Positions 9,305 through 18,246 of a DNA stretch of 46,961 bases are shown one piece after another; the first letter of the stretch is position 1; each line of letters begins with the position of its first letter. Below the pieces are notes generated by a model. That model searched no databases. It was not told the origin of the DNA and worked only from the letters and a program-made list of their open reading frames with translations. The translations under genes were made by a program, and so were the position numbers. Origin of the DNA: Bacillota bacterium (GTDB taxonomy: Bacteria > Bacillota > Dethiobacteria > Dethiobacterales > Dethiobacteraceae); contig QLUR01000021.1 in NCBI GenBank assembly GCA_018725565.1, positions 1-46,961 on the forward strand, written 5' to 3'.

Positions 9305-10561
9305 ATGCTGGAAACAATGCGGGACGCTTGGAAAATCAAGGAACTGAGACAAAGGATACTGTTTACCTTGGCCATGTTTGTGGTTTACCGGCTTGGCGCT
9401 CATGTGCCGGTACCCGGTGTGGATCCTACCAGATTGGCCGAATTCTTTCAGGACGACAACCTGTTTGGTTTGTTTAACGTTTTTGCCGGAGGCGCGTTAG
9501 CTAATTTTACCATCTTTGCTATGGGTATTATGCCCTACATCAACGCTTCAATTATCATGCAACTGCTGACAGTAGTTGTGCCCAGATTCGAACAGTTGGC
9601 CAAAGAAGGTGAGGAAGGGCGCAAAAAATTGTCGCAATTTACCCGTTACGGCACTATCGTCCTGGCCCTGATTCAGGCTACGGGCATGTCAGTGGGGATT
9701 TTCGGAGCGGCTGTTATTGCTCCCGGATTTTTTACCTACACCGTTATTATTATCACTTTGACAGCCGGTACTGCGTTTCTGATGTGGCTTGGCGAACTGA
9801 TTACGGAACGTGGTGTGGGCAATGGCATTTCGCTGGTCATCTTTGCCGGTATTGTTTCGCAGTTTGGTCCCGGGATGTTGAGAACAATAGAATTGACCCG
9901 TCTTGGCGAGTTGAACATCTTTACTCTGCTGGTGACCATTATTATCGTACTCGCCCTGATCGTCGGCATCATTGCCCTGGAAGTGGGGCAGCGCCGCATC
10001 CCGGTGCAGTACGCCAAGCGTGTTGTCGGCCGCAAGATGTACGGGGGGCAGTCGACGCACATTCCGCTGAAAGTTAACCAGGCCGGCGTTATTCCTGTAA
10101 TTTTTGCCTCGGCCTTGCTGATGTTGCCTGCGACTATTACGCAGTTTATCAACCATCCTGCGGCCAGGTTTTTTGAAGGCATGTTTCGGGAGGGTGCTCC
10201 TTTATATACAATTCTTTATGTGCTGCTGATTTTCTTTTTTGCCTTTTTCTACACAGCTATTCAGTTTGACCCGCTGAAAATTGCCGGCGACATGAAAAAA
10301 TATGGCGGTTTTATTCCTGGCCTGCGCCCTGGTCGGCCAACCGCAGAGTTTATAGGCCGGATTTCCGGCCGGCTGACGCTGGCGGGGGCATTGGCCCTGG
10401 CGCTGATTGCTGTGATGCCGGTACTCCTGCAAAACGCTTTCCGTATTGACATCATTTTTGGTGGTATCGGTATGATTATCGTGGTCGGCGTGGTGCTGGA
10501 GACGACGAAGCAGATTGAAAGCCATATGTTGATGCGTAGTTATCAGGGGTTCATGAAGTAA
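9305..10561 (+). CDS. secY: Protein translocase subunit SecY
   Basis: SecY is the channel-forming subunit of the SecYEG translocon in the cytoplasmic membrane. The 418-residue protein has about ten hydrophobic helices. The plug/TM2 region (FAGGALANFTIFAMGIMPYI) lies near residues 60-80, and the cytosolic loop motif RRIPVQYAKRVVG near 230-242. The ATG directly follows the rplO stop, with a ribosome binding site inside rplO. map follows after only 12 bases; adk, usually next, is missing. Confidence 0.98.
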   Translation: MLETMRDAWKIKELRQRILFTLAMFVVYRLGAHVPVPGVDPTRLAEFFQDDNLFGLFNVFAGGALANFTIFAMGIMPYINASIIMQLLTVVVPRFEQLAKEGEEGRKKLSQFTRYGTIVLALIQATGMSVGIFGAAVIAPGFFTYTVIIITLTAGTAFLMWLGELITERGVGNGISLVIFAGIVSQFGPGMLRTIELTRLGELNIFTLLVTIIIVLALIVGIIALEVGQRRIPVQYAKRVVGRKMYGGQSTHIPLKVNQAGVIPVIFASALLMLPATITQFINHPAARFFEGMFREGAPLYTILYVLLIFFFAFFYTAIQFDPLKIAGDMKKYGGFIPGLRPGRPTAEFIGRISGRLTLAGALALALIAVMPVLLQNAFRIDIIFGGIGMIIVVGVVLETTKQIESHMLMRSYQGFMK

Positions 10562-10573
10562 TTGTGAGGCAAA

Positions 10574-11320
10574 ATGATAACTATCAAATCGGCGCGGGAA
10601 TTGGAACTGATGCGTCATGCCGGCCGTGTGGCGGCAGAAGCATTGCGGGCGGTAGGGGCGGCTGTCCGCCCGGGGATTGCTACGTTGGAGCTTGACCGGA
10701 TAGCAGAGAGGTACATCCGCAAGGCCGGATGCCTGCCGGCGTTTAAGGGATATCATGACTTTCCCGCTACGGTCTGTGTTTCTATAAACGAGGAGGTTGT
10801 CCATGGCATTCCAAGCTTACGACGGCTGTGCAGCGGCGACCTTGTCAGCATTGATGTCGGCACTGTTTATCAGGGATATTATGGTGATGCGGCTGCCACT
10901 TTCCCGGTAGGCGAGGTGGACCCGGAAGCGTTACGCCTGATTTCCGTAACCCGTGAATCGTTGCAGCGCGGTATTCTTCGGGCGGTGGAGGGCAGGCACC
11001 TCAGCGACATTTCACATGCTATTCAGTCGTATGTGGAAAAAAACGGGTTCTCGGTGGTGCGCAACTATGTCGGCCACGGGATAGGCAACCGGATGCATGA
11101 GGAGCCGCAGGTTCCTAATTTCGGCAGCCCTGGCCACGGTCCTTTGATGATGGCCGGCATGGTACTGGCGATTGAGCCGATGGTTAATGCCGGTACTTGG
11201 CAGGTGGAGACGCTTTCAGATAATTGGACTGTAGTGACGCTGGACCGCAAATGGTCGGCTCATTTTGAGCATACCGTTGCTGTTGGCAGAAAATTTCCGG
11301 AGGTTCTGACAATGCTTTAG
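10574..11320 (+). CDS. map: Methionine aminopeptidase, type I
   Basis: The enzyme removes N-terminal methionine from nascent proteins in the cytosol. The 248-residue product has all dimetal and catalytic residues: H77 (VHGIP), D94, D105 (GYYGDAA), H168 (VGHGIG), E201 (AIEPM) and E232 (FEHT). There is no N-terminal zinc-finger extension, so it is the short type Ia form. The ribosome binding site is weak (GTGAGGC). Immediate succession to secY indicates loss of adk from this operon. Confidence 0.96.
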   Translation: MITIKSARELELMRHAGRVAAEALRAVGAAVRPGIATLELDRIAERYIRKAGCLPAFKGYHDFPATVCVSINEEVVHGIPSLRRLCSGDLVSIDVGTVYQGYYGDAAATFPVGEVDPEALRLISVTRESLQRGILRAVEGRHLSDISHAIQSYVEKNGFSVVRNYVGHGIGNRMHEEPQVPNFGSPGHGPLMMAGMVLAIEPMVNAGTWQVETLSDNWTVVTLDRKWSAHFEHTVAVGRKFPEVLTML

Positions 11321-11365
11321 CTATAAGAATGTTTAACGGTTTCCCGGAAAGGAGATGTTGACCTG

Positions 11366-11698
11366 GTGGTAAACTTGCTGCAGCCGGGTACCCTGGTACA
11401 CTCAATGGCTGGCCGGGATGCCGGAGAATATTATCTTGTTGTCAGTATTTCGGAGCCAAACCTTGTCTTTATTGCCAACGGACAAACCCGCCCTTTAACC
11501 CGCCCGAAAAAGAAAAATATCCGTCATTTGCTGCATTGGGGGCAGTGTGACGCGAAATTGGCAGCCAAAATCGGCAGCCGCCAGGCACGAGATGAGGAAA
11601 TAGCGCAAGCGCTGCAAGAGTTGGCTGTACAAAGCCTACCTGGTGGAGGAAGGGAGGGGAGCGCCCCTGATGTCAACGAAGAAAAAAGACGTCATTGA
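11366..11698 (+). CDS. KOW domain RNA-binding protein (L14e/L6e/L27e-like)
   Basis: This is a 110-residue protein starting at GTG 11366 behind AAAGGAG. The N-terminal 50 residues form a KOW-like small barrel ([19 protein letters not shown], then [19 protein letters not shown]), as in the L14e-like KOW proteins found between map and infA in many Clostridia. A charged C-terminal tail follows. The gene overlaps infA by 29 bases, so the two are probably translated together. A role in ribosome function or RNA binding is inferred from family and position only. Confidence 0.8.
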   Translation: MVNLLQPGTLVHSMAGRDAGEYYLVVSISEPNLVFIANGQTRPLTRPKKKNIRHLLHWGQCDAKLAAKIGSRQARDEEIAQALQELAVQSLPGGGREGSAPDVNEEKRRH

Positions 11699-11894
11699 GG
11701 TGGAGGGAACTGTAGTTGAACCACTGCCCAATGCCATGTTCCGCGTGGAGTTAAAAAACGGGCACAAGATCCTGGCACATGTTTCCGGGAAGATTCGCAT
11801 GAATTTCATCCGCATCCTCCCGGGGGACAGGGTTATGGTGGAATTGTCGCCCTATGACTTGACGCGCGGCCGGATTACTTACCGTCATAAGTAA
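11670..11894 (+). CDS. infA: Translation initiation factor IF-1
   Basis: IF-1 is a one-domain OB-fold protein that blocks the A site during initiation. ATG 11670, after GGAGGGGAG, gives 74 residues ([20 protein letters not shown]), including the conserved [19 protein letters not shown] stretch and [13 protein letters not shown] at the end. Upstream in-frame codons from 11643 lie inside the KOW gene. Family length is 71-75 residues. Confidence 0.97.
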   Translation: MSTKKKDVIEVEGTVVEPLPNAMFRVELKNGHKILAHVSGKIRMNFIRILPGDRVMVELSPYDLTRGRITYRHK

Positions 11895-11964
11895 GATGTC
11901 CTCAGGGTCAACCCTTCCGGGAACAGTGGCGGAACTCTTAATACATTGGCAAGGAGGTTTTGGG

Positions 11965-12078
11965 ATGAAAGTAAGACCATCCGTGAGACCCATTTGCGAA
12001 AAATGTAAGATCATCAAACGCAAAGGAAAAGTCATGGTAATCTGCGAAAACCCCAAGCATAAGCAAAGACAAGGATAA
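11965..12078 (+). CDS. rpmJ: 50S ribosomal protein L36, zinc type
   Basis: The ATG follows AAGGAGGTTTTGGG and gives 37 residues, [20 protein letters not shown] and so on, the exact family length. The zinc ligands are C11, C14, C27 and H32-type spacing (CEKC, ICENPKH). This is the zinc-dependent L36 form. It lies in the standard infA-rpmJ-rpsM order. The frame is open upstream to 11896, but that part is not conserved. Confidence 0.96.
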   Translation: MKVRPSVRPICEKCKIIKRKGKVMVICENPKHKQRQG

Positions 12079-12144
12079 GGTATCAAACGGGAAAGTATGG
12101 AAATAATAACTTTGTTTGCCTGAAGCAAAAGGAGGTGCTGCAAA

Positions 12145-12516
12145 ATGGCACGAATTGCCGGAGTCGACCTGCCGCGGGAAAAGCGAGTGGAAGTTGCGCT
12201 TACCTATATTTATGGCATGGGTCGCAAATCAGCCCAGAATGTTCTCTCTAAAACCGCAATTAATCCGGATACAAGGGTGCGTAACCTGACTGAAGACGAA
12301 GTAGGCAGGCTGCGTGAGCACATTGACAAGCAACTGAAGGTGGAGGGAGATCTGCGCCGGGAGGTGGCCATGAGCATCAAGCGGCTGATGGAAATCGGCT
12401 GCTACCGGGGCATTCGTCACCGCCGCGGCCTGCCGGTGCGGGGACAGACGACCAAAAACAATGCCCGCACCCGCAAGGGGCCGAAACGGACGGTCGGCGT
12501 AAGACGGAAAAAATAA
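12145..12516 (+). CDS. rpsM: 30S ribosomal protein S13
   Basis: S13 forms the B1 intersubunit bridge with L5 and contacts P-site tRNA. The 123 residues begin [24 protein letters not shown] and end with the basic tail [12 protein letters not shown]. The motif [15 protein letters not shown] is at about 88-102. The ribosome binding site AAGGAGGTG precedes the ATG. Confidence 0.98.
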   Translation: MARIAGVDLPREKRVEVALTYIYGMGRKSAQNVLSKTAINPDTRVRNLTEDEVGRLREHIDKQLKVEGDLRREVAMSIKRLMEIGCYRGIRHRRGLPVRGQTTKNNARTRKGPKRTVGVRRKK

Positions 12517-12537
12517 TTTACATTTGGGGGGAAATCT

Positions 12538-12933
12538 GTGGTTGCACGTAAAAAAAGTGTCCGCCCGAAAAGACGGGAGCGTAAAAATATTGAGTACGGG
12601 GTAGCTCATATAAGGTCCAGTTTTAATAACACCCTGATTACCATTTCGGACCTTAAGGGCAATGCCCTCTCTTGGGGCAGCGCCGGCACCGTCGGGTTTA
12701 AAGGCTCCAGAAAGTCGACACCGTTTGCTGCGCAGCTGGCTGCGGAAAAAGCTGCCAGAGCGGCCATGGAGCACGGATTAAAAGAGGTGGATGTTTATGT
12801 CAAGGGGCCGGGTTCCGGTCGCGAAGCCGCTATTCGCTCCCTGCAGGCGGCAGGTCTTGAGGTAAACTCTATCAGAGATGTTACGCCTATTCCTCATAAT
12901 GGCTGCCGTCCGCCCAAGCGGCGCAGAGTTTGA
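12538..12933 (+). CDS. rpsK: 30S ribosomal protein S11
   Basis: S11 lies on the platform of the 30S subunit near the Shine-Dalgarno helix. The GTG start at 12538 follows GGGGGGAAAT. The 131-residue product contains [18 protein letters not shown] (about 21-38) and ends with the signature [17 protein letters not shown]. Spacing to rpsM is 21 bases. Confidence 0.98.
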   Translation: MVARKKSVRPKRRERKNIEYGVAHIRSSFNNTLITISDLKGNALSWGSAGTVGFKGSRKSTPFAAQLAAEKAARAAMEHGLKEVDVYVKGPGSGREAAIRSLQAAGLEVNSIRDVTPIPHNGCRPPKRRRV

Positions 12934-12952
12934 CTTTTTAGGAGGTAATGAT

Positions 12953-13582
12953 TTGGCAAGATACACTGAAGCTGTGTGCCGCCTGTGCCGCCGTGAGGGG
13001 CTTAAACTTTATTTAAAAGGCGAACGTTGCTATACTGAAAAATGCGGGATAAGCCGCCGCGCTTTTGTCCCCGGACAACATGGGCAGGGACGGCGTAATA
13101 AGCCATCTGAGTATGGGTTGCAACTGCGTGAAAAACAAAAGGCACGACGGATTTATGGTGTGCTGGAAAGCCAGTTTCGCAGGTATTTCAAAGAGGCCGA
13201 CCGGCGCAAAGGGGTTACCGGTGAAAACCTCCTTCGGCTTCTCGAATTGCGAATGGACAATGTTGTTTACCGGCTGGGACTTGCCGCGTCCCGGGCTGAG
13301 GCTCGCCAGCTTGTCCGTCACGGTCACTTTAACGTCAACGGTCGCAAAGTCTCGATTCCGTCTTATCAGGTAAGTCCGGGAGAGGTTATCACGGTACGCC
13401 CGGGCAGCAGTGATAAAGGACGTTTTAAAGATTTGGCTGAGTTGCTGCGTAACCAGGGGACAGTTGAATGGCTGGAGGTTGACCGCCAGGCGTTGTCGGG
13501 GAGGGTAGTCCGGTTGCCGGCACGAGAGGAAATTGACGTTCCCATCACCGAACATCTCATAGTTGAACTGTACTCGCGTTAG
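12953..13582 (+). CDS. rpsD: 30S ribosomal protein S4, zinc-finger (C+) type
   Basis: S4 nucleates 30S assembly and autoregulates in model systems. I chose TTG 12953, six bases after TTTAGGAGGT; it gives 209 residues ([16 protein letters not shown]). Four cysteines in the first 35 residues (CRLC, CYTEKC) form the zinc site. The S4 RNA-binding domain (RLDN-like [20 protein letters not shown]) follows near residue 99. The 110-base gap after it contains only a short GC-rich hairpin (13606-13617). Confidence 0.96.
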   Translation: MARYTEAVCRLCRREGLKLYLKGERCYTEKCGISRRAFVPGQHGQGRRNKPSEYGLQLREKQKARRIYGVLESQFRRYFKEADRRKGVTGENLLRLLELRMDNVVYRLGLAASRAEARQLVRHGHFNVNGRKVSIPSYQVSPGEVITVRPGSSDKGRFKDLAELLRNQGTVEWLEVDRQALSGRVVRLPAREEIDVPITEHLIVELYSR

Positions 13583-13692
13583 CAGGGAGCATACATGTTC
13601 CTGAACGGCGTGCGCCGCCAGAGGATTGGTATCATTCCTGCAGAGAAACACCCTCTCGATAATTTGCGGACTTGGATAAGGAGGGTCGAAGC

Positions 13693-14640
13693 TTGATAGA
13701 GATCGAAAAGCTTAGAATAGAGCGGTTGGAAAACAACGGTGACGGAACATACGGCAAATTTGTCATTGAGCCCCTGGAGCGTGGCTACGGCATTACACTT
13801 GGAAACTCTCTCCGCAGGATTCTGCTTTCCTCCCTGCCGGGTGCAGCGGTGACGTCTGTGCGCATCGAGAATGTCCTGCACGAGTTTTCCATTATCCCTG
13901 GGGTTTTGGAAGACACAACGGAAATCATTATGAACCTCAAGCACCTGTCTATGAAGATCCACGGCGATGCTCCCCAGACTCTGGTTATCATTGCTGCCGG
14001 GCAAGGCGTGGTCACTGCCGGCGACATCAAGGCCCCGGCTGATGTGGATATCCTTAACCCTGATTTGCACATTGCCACCCTGGAAGAAGGCGGCCGGCTT
14101 TACATGGAGATGACCGCTATGAACGGGCGTGGTTATGTCCCGTCTGAACGCAATAAAGAGGCCGGGCAACCTATCGGCGTTATCCCCATTGACTCCCTGT
14201 TCTCTCCGATCAGGAAAGTAAACTACAGGGTGGAAGACACGCGGGTCGGACAGCACACCGACTATGACAAGCTTACCCTGGATGTCTGGACAAACGGCAG
14301 TATCCGTCCGGAGGAAGCTGTCAGCCTGGGCTCGAATATTCTCTCCAAACACTTGTCCCTGTTTATTAACCTGACAGAAAAAGTTGACGCAGTTGAAATC
14401 CCTGCCCCAAAAAGCGAAGATGACAAGGTCAAGGTGCTGGAAATGTCGATTGAAGAACTTGACTTGTCCGTACGTTCTTACAATTGTCTGAAGCGTGCCA
14501 ACATCAACACTGTACAGGAACTGATCAGCAAAACTGAGGAAGAGATGATGAAGGTTCGTAATCTGGGGAAAAAATCTCTTGAGGAAGTAGAACAGAAACT
14601 GAATCATCTAGGCCTGAATTTACGACAAAACGGCGAATGA
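13693..14640 (+). CDS. rpoA: DNA-directed RNA polymerase alpha subunit
   Basis: Alpha dimerises to start RNA polymerase assembly, and its C-terminal domain binds UP elements and activators. I chose TTG 13693, seven bases after AAGGAGGG; it gives 315 residues starting [14 protein letters not shown]. The N-domain motif [21 protein letters not shown] is at about 35-55. The alpha-CTD follows from about residue 245 ([20 protein letters not shown]). Length and domains are normal. Confidence 0.97.
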   Translation: MIEIEKLRIERLENNGDGTYGKFVIEPLERGYGITLGNSLRRILLSSLPGAAVTSVRIENVLHEFSIIPGVLEDTTEIIMNLKHLSMKIHGDAPQTLVIIAAGQGVVTAGDIKAPADVDILNPDLHIATLEEGGRLYMEMTAMNGRGYVPSERNKEAGQPIGVIPIDSLFSPIRKVNYRVEDTRVGQHTDYDKLTLDVWTNGSIRPEEAVSLGSNILSKHLSLFINLTEKVDAVEIPAPKSEDDKVKVLEMSIEELDLSVRSYNCLKRANINTVQELISKTEEEMMKVRNLGKKSLEEVEQKLNHLGLNLRQNGE

Positions 14641-14653
14641 AGGAGGTAACAGC

Positions 14654-14992
14654 ATGGTTCTTCGCAAGTTTGACCGCCGTAGCGGCCACCGCCGGGCGAT
14701 GCTGCGCAACCTGACCACATCCATAATCCTGCATGGTAAAATAGCAACTACTGAGGCAAAGGCCAAACAGGTCCGGGGAATTGCAGAAAAGATGGTTACT
14801 CTTGGCAAGCGCGGTGACCTGCACGCCCGGCGCCAGGTCTTGGCGTACCTGCTGGACGAAACCGCGGCAAAAAAGTTGTTTGAAGAAATTGCTCCCCGCT
14901 ACAGCGAGCGTCCAGGCGGATACACCCGTCTGTTAAAAATTGGCATGCGGCGTGGTGACGCAGCGGCGGTTGCTGTTTTGGAATTTATTTAA
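14654..14992 (+). CDS. rplQ: 50S ribosomal protein L17
   Basis: The product is 112 residues of short, Gram-positive-type L17, starting [20 protein letters not shown], with the family motif [16 protein letters not shown] at about 34-49. The ribosome binding site AAGGAGG precedes the ATG. The stop codon is directly followed by the ATG of ecfA1, so the vitamin-transporter genes are transcribed with the ribosomal cluster. Confidence 0.97.
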   Translation: MVLRKFDRRSGHRRAMLRNLTTSIILHGKIATTEAKAKQVRGIAEKMVTLGKRGDLHARRQVLAYLLDETAAKKLFEEIAPRYSERPGGYTRLLKIGMRRGDAAAVAVLEFI

Positions 14993-15817
14993 ATGATCCG
15001 GGCAACGGGGCTGGGATTCCGCTACCAGAACCGGGGAGGGCAGGATATCTGGGCTTTGCGGGATATTTCCTTGCGGATTGACAGCGGCTCATTTGTGGCC
15101 GTCATCGGACCGAACGGTTCAGGGAAGTCAACGCTTGCCAGGCAGTTCAATGCCTTACTGGTGCCAAGTGAGGGAGAGGTGCTGGTCAGGGGCCTGTCGA
15201 CCGGTGATGAGGCTAATCGCTGGCGTATCCGACAGTTGGTGGGAATGGTCTTCCAGAACCCCGACAACCAGCTCGTGGCCTCCACCGTAGAGGAAGACGT
15301 GGCCTTCGGTCCGGAAAATCTGGGGCTGCCCGGAGGGGAAATCCGGGAGCGGGTAGATGAAGCGCTTGCCCTGACCGGCATGACTTCCTTCCGCCAACAT
15401 GCGCCGCATTTGTTGTCAGGCGGCCAGAAGCAGCGGGTGGCTATTGCCGGCGTGATTGCCATGCGTCCGCAATACCTGGTGTTGGATGAGGCAACAGCCA
15501 TGCTAGACCCCCGCGGCCGGCAGGAGGTAATGGAGACGGTGATTCGCTTAAACCGGCAGGAAGGGATCGCCGTTATTTGCATTACTCATCATATGGAGGA
15601 AGCTCTGGCGGCGGAGCGCGTGCTTGTTTTGGATCAGGGCCGTGTAGTGCTTGACGACCATCCGTACCTGGTCTTTCAACAGGTGGAGGCCTTGTATGCC
15701 TTGGGTCTAGGACTCCCAGCCATCCCTGAGCTGGTTTGGGAGCTGCGGGCAGCCGGTTTGGAAGTGCCGACCGCTATCCTGACCGTTGATGAACTGGCGG
15801 TTTTTTTATGTTCCTGA
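14993..15817 (+). CDS. ecfA1: ECF transporter ATPase EcfA1
   Basis: This is one of two ATPases of an energy-coupling factor (ECF) importer for vitamins or metal cofactors. In 274 residues it has Walker A GPNGSGKST (39-47), the Q-loop FQNPDNQLV typical of EcfA/CbiO (from 87), signature LSGGQ (141-145) and Walker B VLDEAT. The ATG abuts the rplQ stop, and the 3' end overlaps ecfA2 by 10 bases. No S component is encoded nearby, as expected for a shared (group II) module. Confidence 0.95.
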   Translation: MIRATGLGFRYQNRGGQDIWALRDISLRIDSGSFVAVIGPNGSGKSTLARQFNALLVPSEGEVLVRGLSTGDEANRWRIRQLVGMVFQNPDNQLVASTVEEDVAFGPENLGLPGGEIRERVDEALALTGMTSFRQHAPHLLSGGQKQRVAIAGVIAMRPQYLVLDEATAMLDPRGRQEVMETVIRLNRQEGIAVICITHHMEEALAAERVLVLDQGRVVLDDHPYLVFQQVEALYALGLGLPAIPELVWELRAAGLEVPTAILTVDELAVFLCS

Positions 15818-16680
15818 CGGTGGAAAAGCTGACCCATGTCTACCTGCCGGGAACACCCTTTGCGGTGACAGCGTTGCGGGAAGTAAGCTTAACTATCCGC
15901 AAAGGCGAGTTTGTGGGGCTTATCGGACAGACAGGCTCGGGGAAATCAACCCTGATCCAACATTTTAACGGGCTGCTTAAACCTGCCTCCGGCCGTATCC
16001 TGCTTGAAGGCCGGGAAGTCGTTCCCGAAAAGAGCGCGACGCCGGTTGATTTGCGACGCCGCATCGGGTTGTTGTTTCAATTTCCTGAGCAGCAGCTGTT
16101 CGAGGAAACAGTGCTGGCGGATGTCGCCTTTGGACCACGCAACATGGGACATACCCGCGAGGAGGCGGAGTCCCGCGCCAGAGATGCCCTGAGGGCGGTA
16201 GGACTTTCAGCCGACAAGTATGCGGACCGTTCGCCGTTTTCTCTTTCCGGCGGCGAGATGCGCCGCGCAGCAATTGCCGGTATTCTGGCCATGGAACCGG
16301 AGATGCTTGTTTTGGACGAACCTCTTGCCGGCCTTGACCCGGGAGGCAAACGGGAGATTCTGGACTTGATCGCTGCTTTGCGCAAGGAGAGAGGGTTGAC
16401 CGTTGTGCTGGTTTCCCACAGCATGGAGGAGGTGGCGCGCTTGGCCGATCGCCTGTTCGTGTTGTCTGCAGGTGAACTCAGGAAGGTTGGCACGCCTGAA
16501 GAAGTATTCGCCGATGCGGAAAGCCTGGAGAGACTGGGTCTTGCTCTGCCGCAGCTGGCACAACTGATGCACAAATTGCGCCAGGCCGGCAAAAACGTCC
16601 CGGCAGGCGTATTTACTGTGGACAGAGCAAAAAAAGCCATTTTGGCTATGCTGCAAGAGGAGAAACGGGGACTTGTTTAA
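15808..16680 (+). CDS. ecfA2: ECF transporter ATPase EcfA2
   Basis: This is the second ECF ATPase, of 290 residues. Walker A GQTGSGKST is at 40-48, the Q-loop FQFPEQQLFEE at 90-100 (the FPEQQLF form marks EcfA2), the signature LSGGE at 146-150 and Walker B VLDEP at 168-172. It forms a heterodimer with EcfA1 on EcfT. Its ATG lies inside ecfA1 and its stop lies 8 bases inside ecfT, giving tight translational coupling. Confidence 0.95.
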   Translation: MFLTVEKLTHVYLPGTPFAVTALREVSLTIRKGEFVGLIGQTGSGKSTLIQHFNGLLKPASGRILLEGREVVPEKSATPVDLRRRIGLLFQFPEQQLFEETVLADVAFGPRNMGHTREEAESRARDALRAVGLSADKYADRSPFSLSGGEMRRAAIAGILAMEPEMLVLDEPLAGLDPGGKREILDLIAALRKERGLTVVLVSHSMEEVARLADRLFVLSAGELRKVGTPEEVFADAESLERLGLALPQLAQLMHKLRQAGKNVPAGVFTVDRAKKAILAMLQEEKRGLV

Positions 16681-17470
16681 GAGTATAATCATCGGGCAGT
16701 ATCTTCCCGGGGATACCTTTCTGCACCGCCTCGACCCGCGGGCGAAGATCATCGCCTTGGCGCTGCTGATTGCCGCCATCTTTTCCATCCGCTCTTATTG
16801 GGGGTACCTGGTTATGGCAGCTGTTGTGCCGGCATTGCTGCAGTCGGCAAAGGTCCCTCTGACTTACGCTTTCCGTGGTCTTAGACCGGTACTGTACATT
16901 TTGTGCTTTACCGTGCTCGTCCATTTTCTGACGACAAGGGGGGGCGAGGTTTTACTGCATTTCGGCCCGTTACGGGTGGAATCTGATGGCGTTTATCTAG
17001 GTCTGTTTATGGCGCTGCGGATTATCTTCCTGGTAATCACAACCTTGCTGCTGACCCTGACTACTTCTCCCATTGTACTGACCGATGGGCTGGAATACCT
17101 GATGAAGCCGCTCAAAGGACTTGGCGTTCCCGCGCATGAGATTGCTATGATGATGACGATGGCTTTGCGGTTTATACCCACGCTCATGGAAGAAAGCGAC
17201 AGGTTGATGAAGGCGCAGATGGCCAGAGGAGCAGATTTTACCACGGGCAGCATTTTTCACCGTGCCAGGAGTCTCTTGCCCTTGCTGGTTCCCCTGTTTG
17301 TTTCAGTGTTCCGTCGCGCCGACGAACTGGCGATAGCCATGGAGGCCCGTTGCTACCGTGGCGGCGAAGGAAGAACACGTCTGTACGAACTGAAAGCCAA
17401 GCCCCGTGACTTTGCCGGTGTTGCCTCTGCGGCACTGCTGCTGGCGGTCATCGTTTGGGCCCGGCTTTAA
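16673..17470 (+). CDS. ecfT: ECF transporter transmembrane subunit EcfT
   Basis: This is the membrane scaffold of the ECF module, 265 residues with several hydrophobic helices. The two coupling-helix Ala-Arg-Gly/Ala-Arg motifs of EcfT are visible (MARGADF near residue 184 and EARCYRGGEGRT near 223). The TTG start lies inside ecfA2 behind GAGGAGAAACGG. The N-terminal PGDTFLHRLDPRAKI is typical of the CbiQ/EcfT family. Confidence 0.94.
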   Translation: MFKSIIIGQYLPGDTFLHRLDPRAKIIALALLIAAIFSIRSYWGYLVMAAVVPALLQSAKVPLTYAFRGLRPVLYILCFTVLVHFLTTRGGEVLLHFGPLRVESDGVYLGLFMALRIIFLVITTLLLTLTTSPIVLTDGLEYLMKPLKGLGVPAHEIAMMMTMALRFIPTLMEESDRLMKAQMARGADFTTGSIFHRARSLLPLLVPLFVSVFRRADELAIAMEARCYRGGEGRTRLYELKAKPRDFAGVASAALLLAVIVWARL

Positions 17471-17503
17471 TTTTTAAGAAACTGCGGTAGGAGGTTCCCC
17501 TCC

Positions 17504-18235
17504 TTGCCAAACATCAGGCTGATTCTAAGCTACGATGGTTCAGATTACCATGGGTTTCAACTCCAGGAAAATGCCAGAACGGTGCAGGGTACACTGGAGC
17601 AGGCGCTGGCTCTGCTCCTGGGTATTGCTGTCCGGGTCATTCCCGCCGGCCGCACTGATACCGGTGTCCATGCTGCAGGGCAGGTGGTCAATTTTCGCGC
17701 GGCTACCCGTATCCCGGTTGAACGTCTTCCCTACGCCCTGAATTCCGTCCTGCCGGAGGATATTGTGGTTTGCGGGGCCAAGGTTGTGCCCGATTACTTC
17801 CATGCCCGCTTTTCCGCTCTCGGCAAGATTTATGCCTATACCATTGACAATGCGCCGCACCCGCGTGTCATGACCAGAAAATATGCCTATCACTTCCGTC
17901 ATCCGCTGGACGTGACGGTCATGGCCGCCGCCGCTTCCAGCCTTGCCGGTATTCATGATTTCGCTGCTTTCCGGGCCAGCGGCAGCTCAGTCAGGACAAC
18001 AGTCCGCAACCTGATGCGGCTTGACGTCGCGGAACATGACAGCTATGTGACGATTACAGCCGAGGCGGACGGCTTCTTATACCATATGGTGCGGATTATC
18101 GCCGGTACGCTGCTGGAAGTCGGCAGCGGCAGGCGGCCGCCGGATTTAGCCCCCCTTTTGCTGGCCCGCGAGCGCCGGGCCGCCGGACCGACGGCTCCTG
18201 CCCACGGCCTGGCTCTCAAAGCGGTCAGGTATTAG
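17504..18235 (+). CDS. truA: tRNA pseudouridine synthase A
   Basis: TruA makes pseudouridine at tRNA positions 38-40. The 243-residue protein has the catalytic motif AGRTDTGVHAAGQV with nucleophile D52. The TTG start at 17504 follows TAGGAGG. It is the last gene of the cluster. In related Firmicutes rplM and rpsI normally follow, but here a gene on the opposite strand ends 11 bases away and no clear terminator hairpin is visible between them. Confidence 0.95.
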   Translation: MPNIRLILSYDGSDYHGFQLQENARTVQGTLEQALALLLGIAVRVIPAGRTDTGVHAAGQVVNFRAATRIPVERLPYALNSVLPEDIVVCGAKVVPDYFHARFSALGKIYAYTIDNAPHPRVMTRKYAYHFRHPLDVTVMAAAASSLAGIHDFAAFRASGSSVRTTVRNLMRLDVAEHDSYVTITAEADGFLYHMVRIIAGTLLEVGSGRRPPDLAPLLLARERRAAGPTAPAHGLALKAVRY

Positions 18236-18246
18236 CGTCCGCCGTA

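Noticed and set aside
13583-13692. The 110-base rpsD-rpoA gap as a possible terminator or promoter
   Set aside because: Only a 4-5 bp GC hairpin (13606-13617) without a T-run is present, and no -35/-10 pair is convincing.
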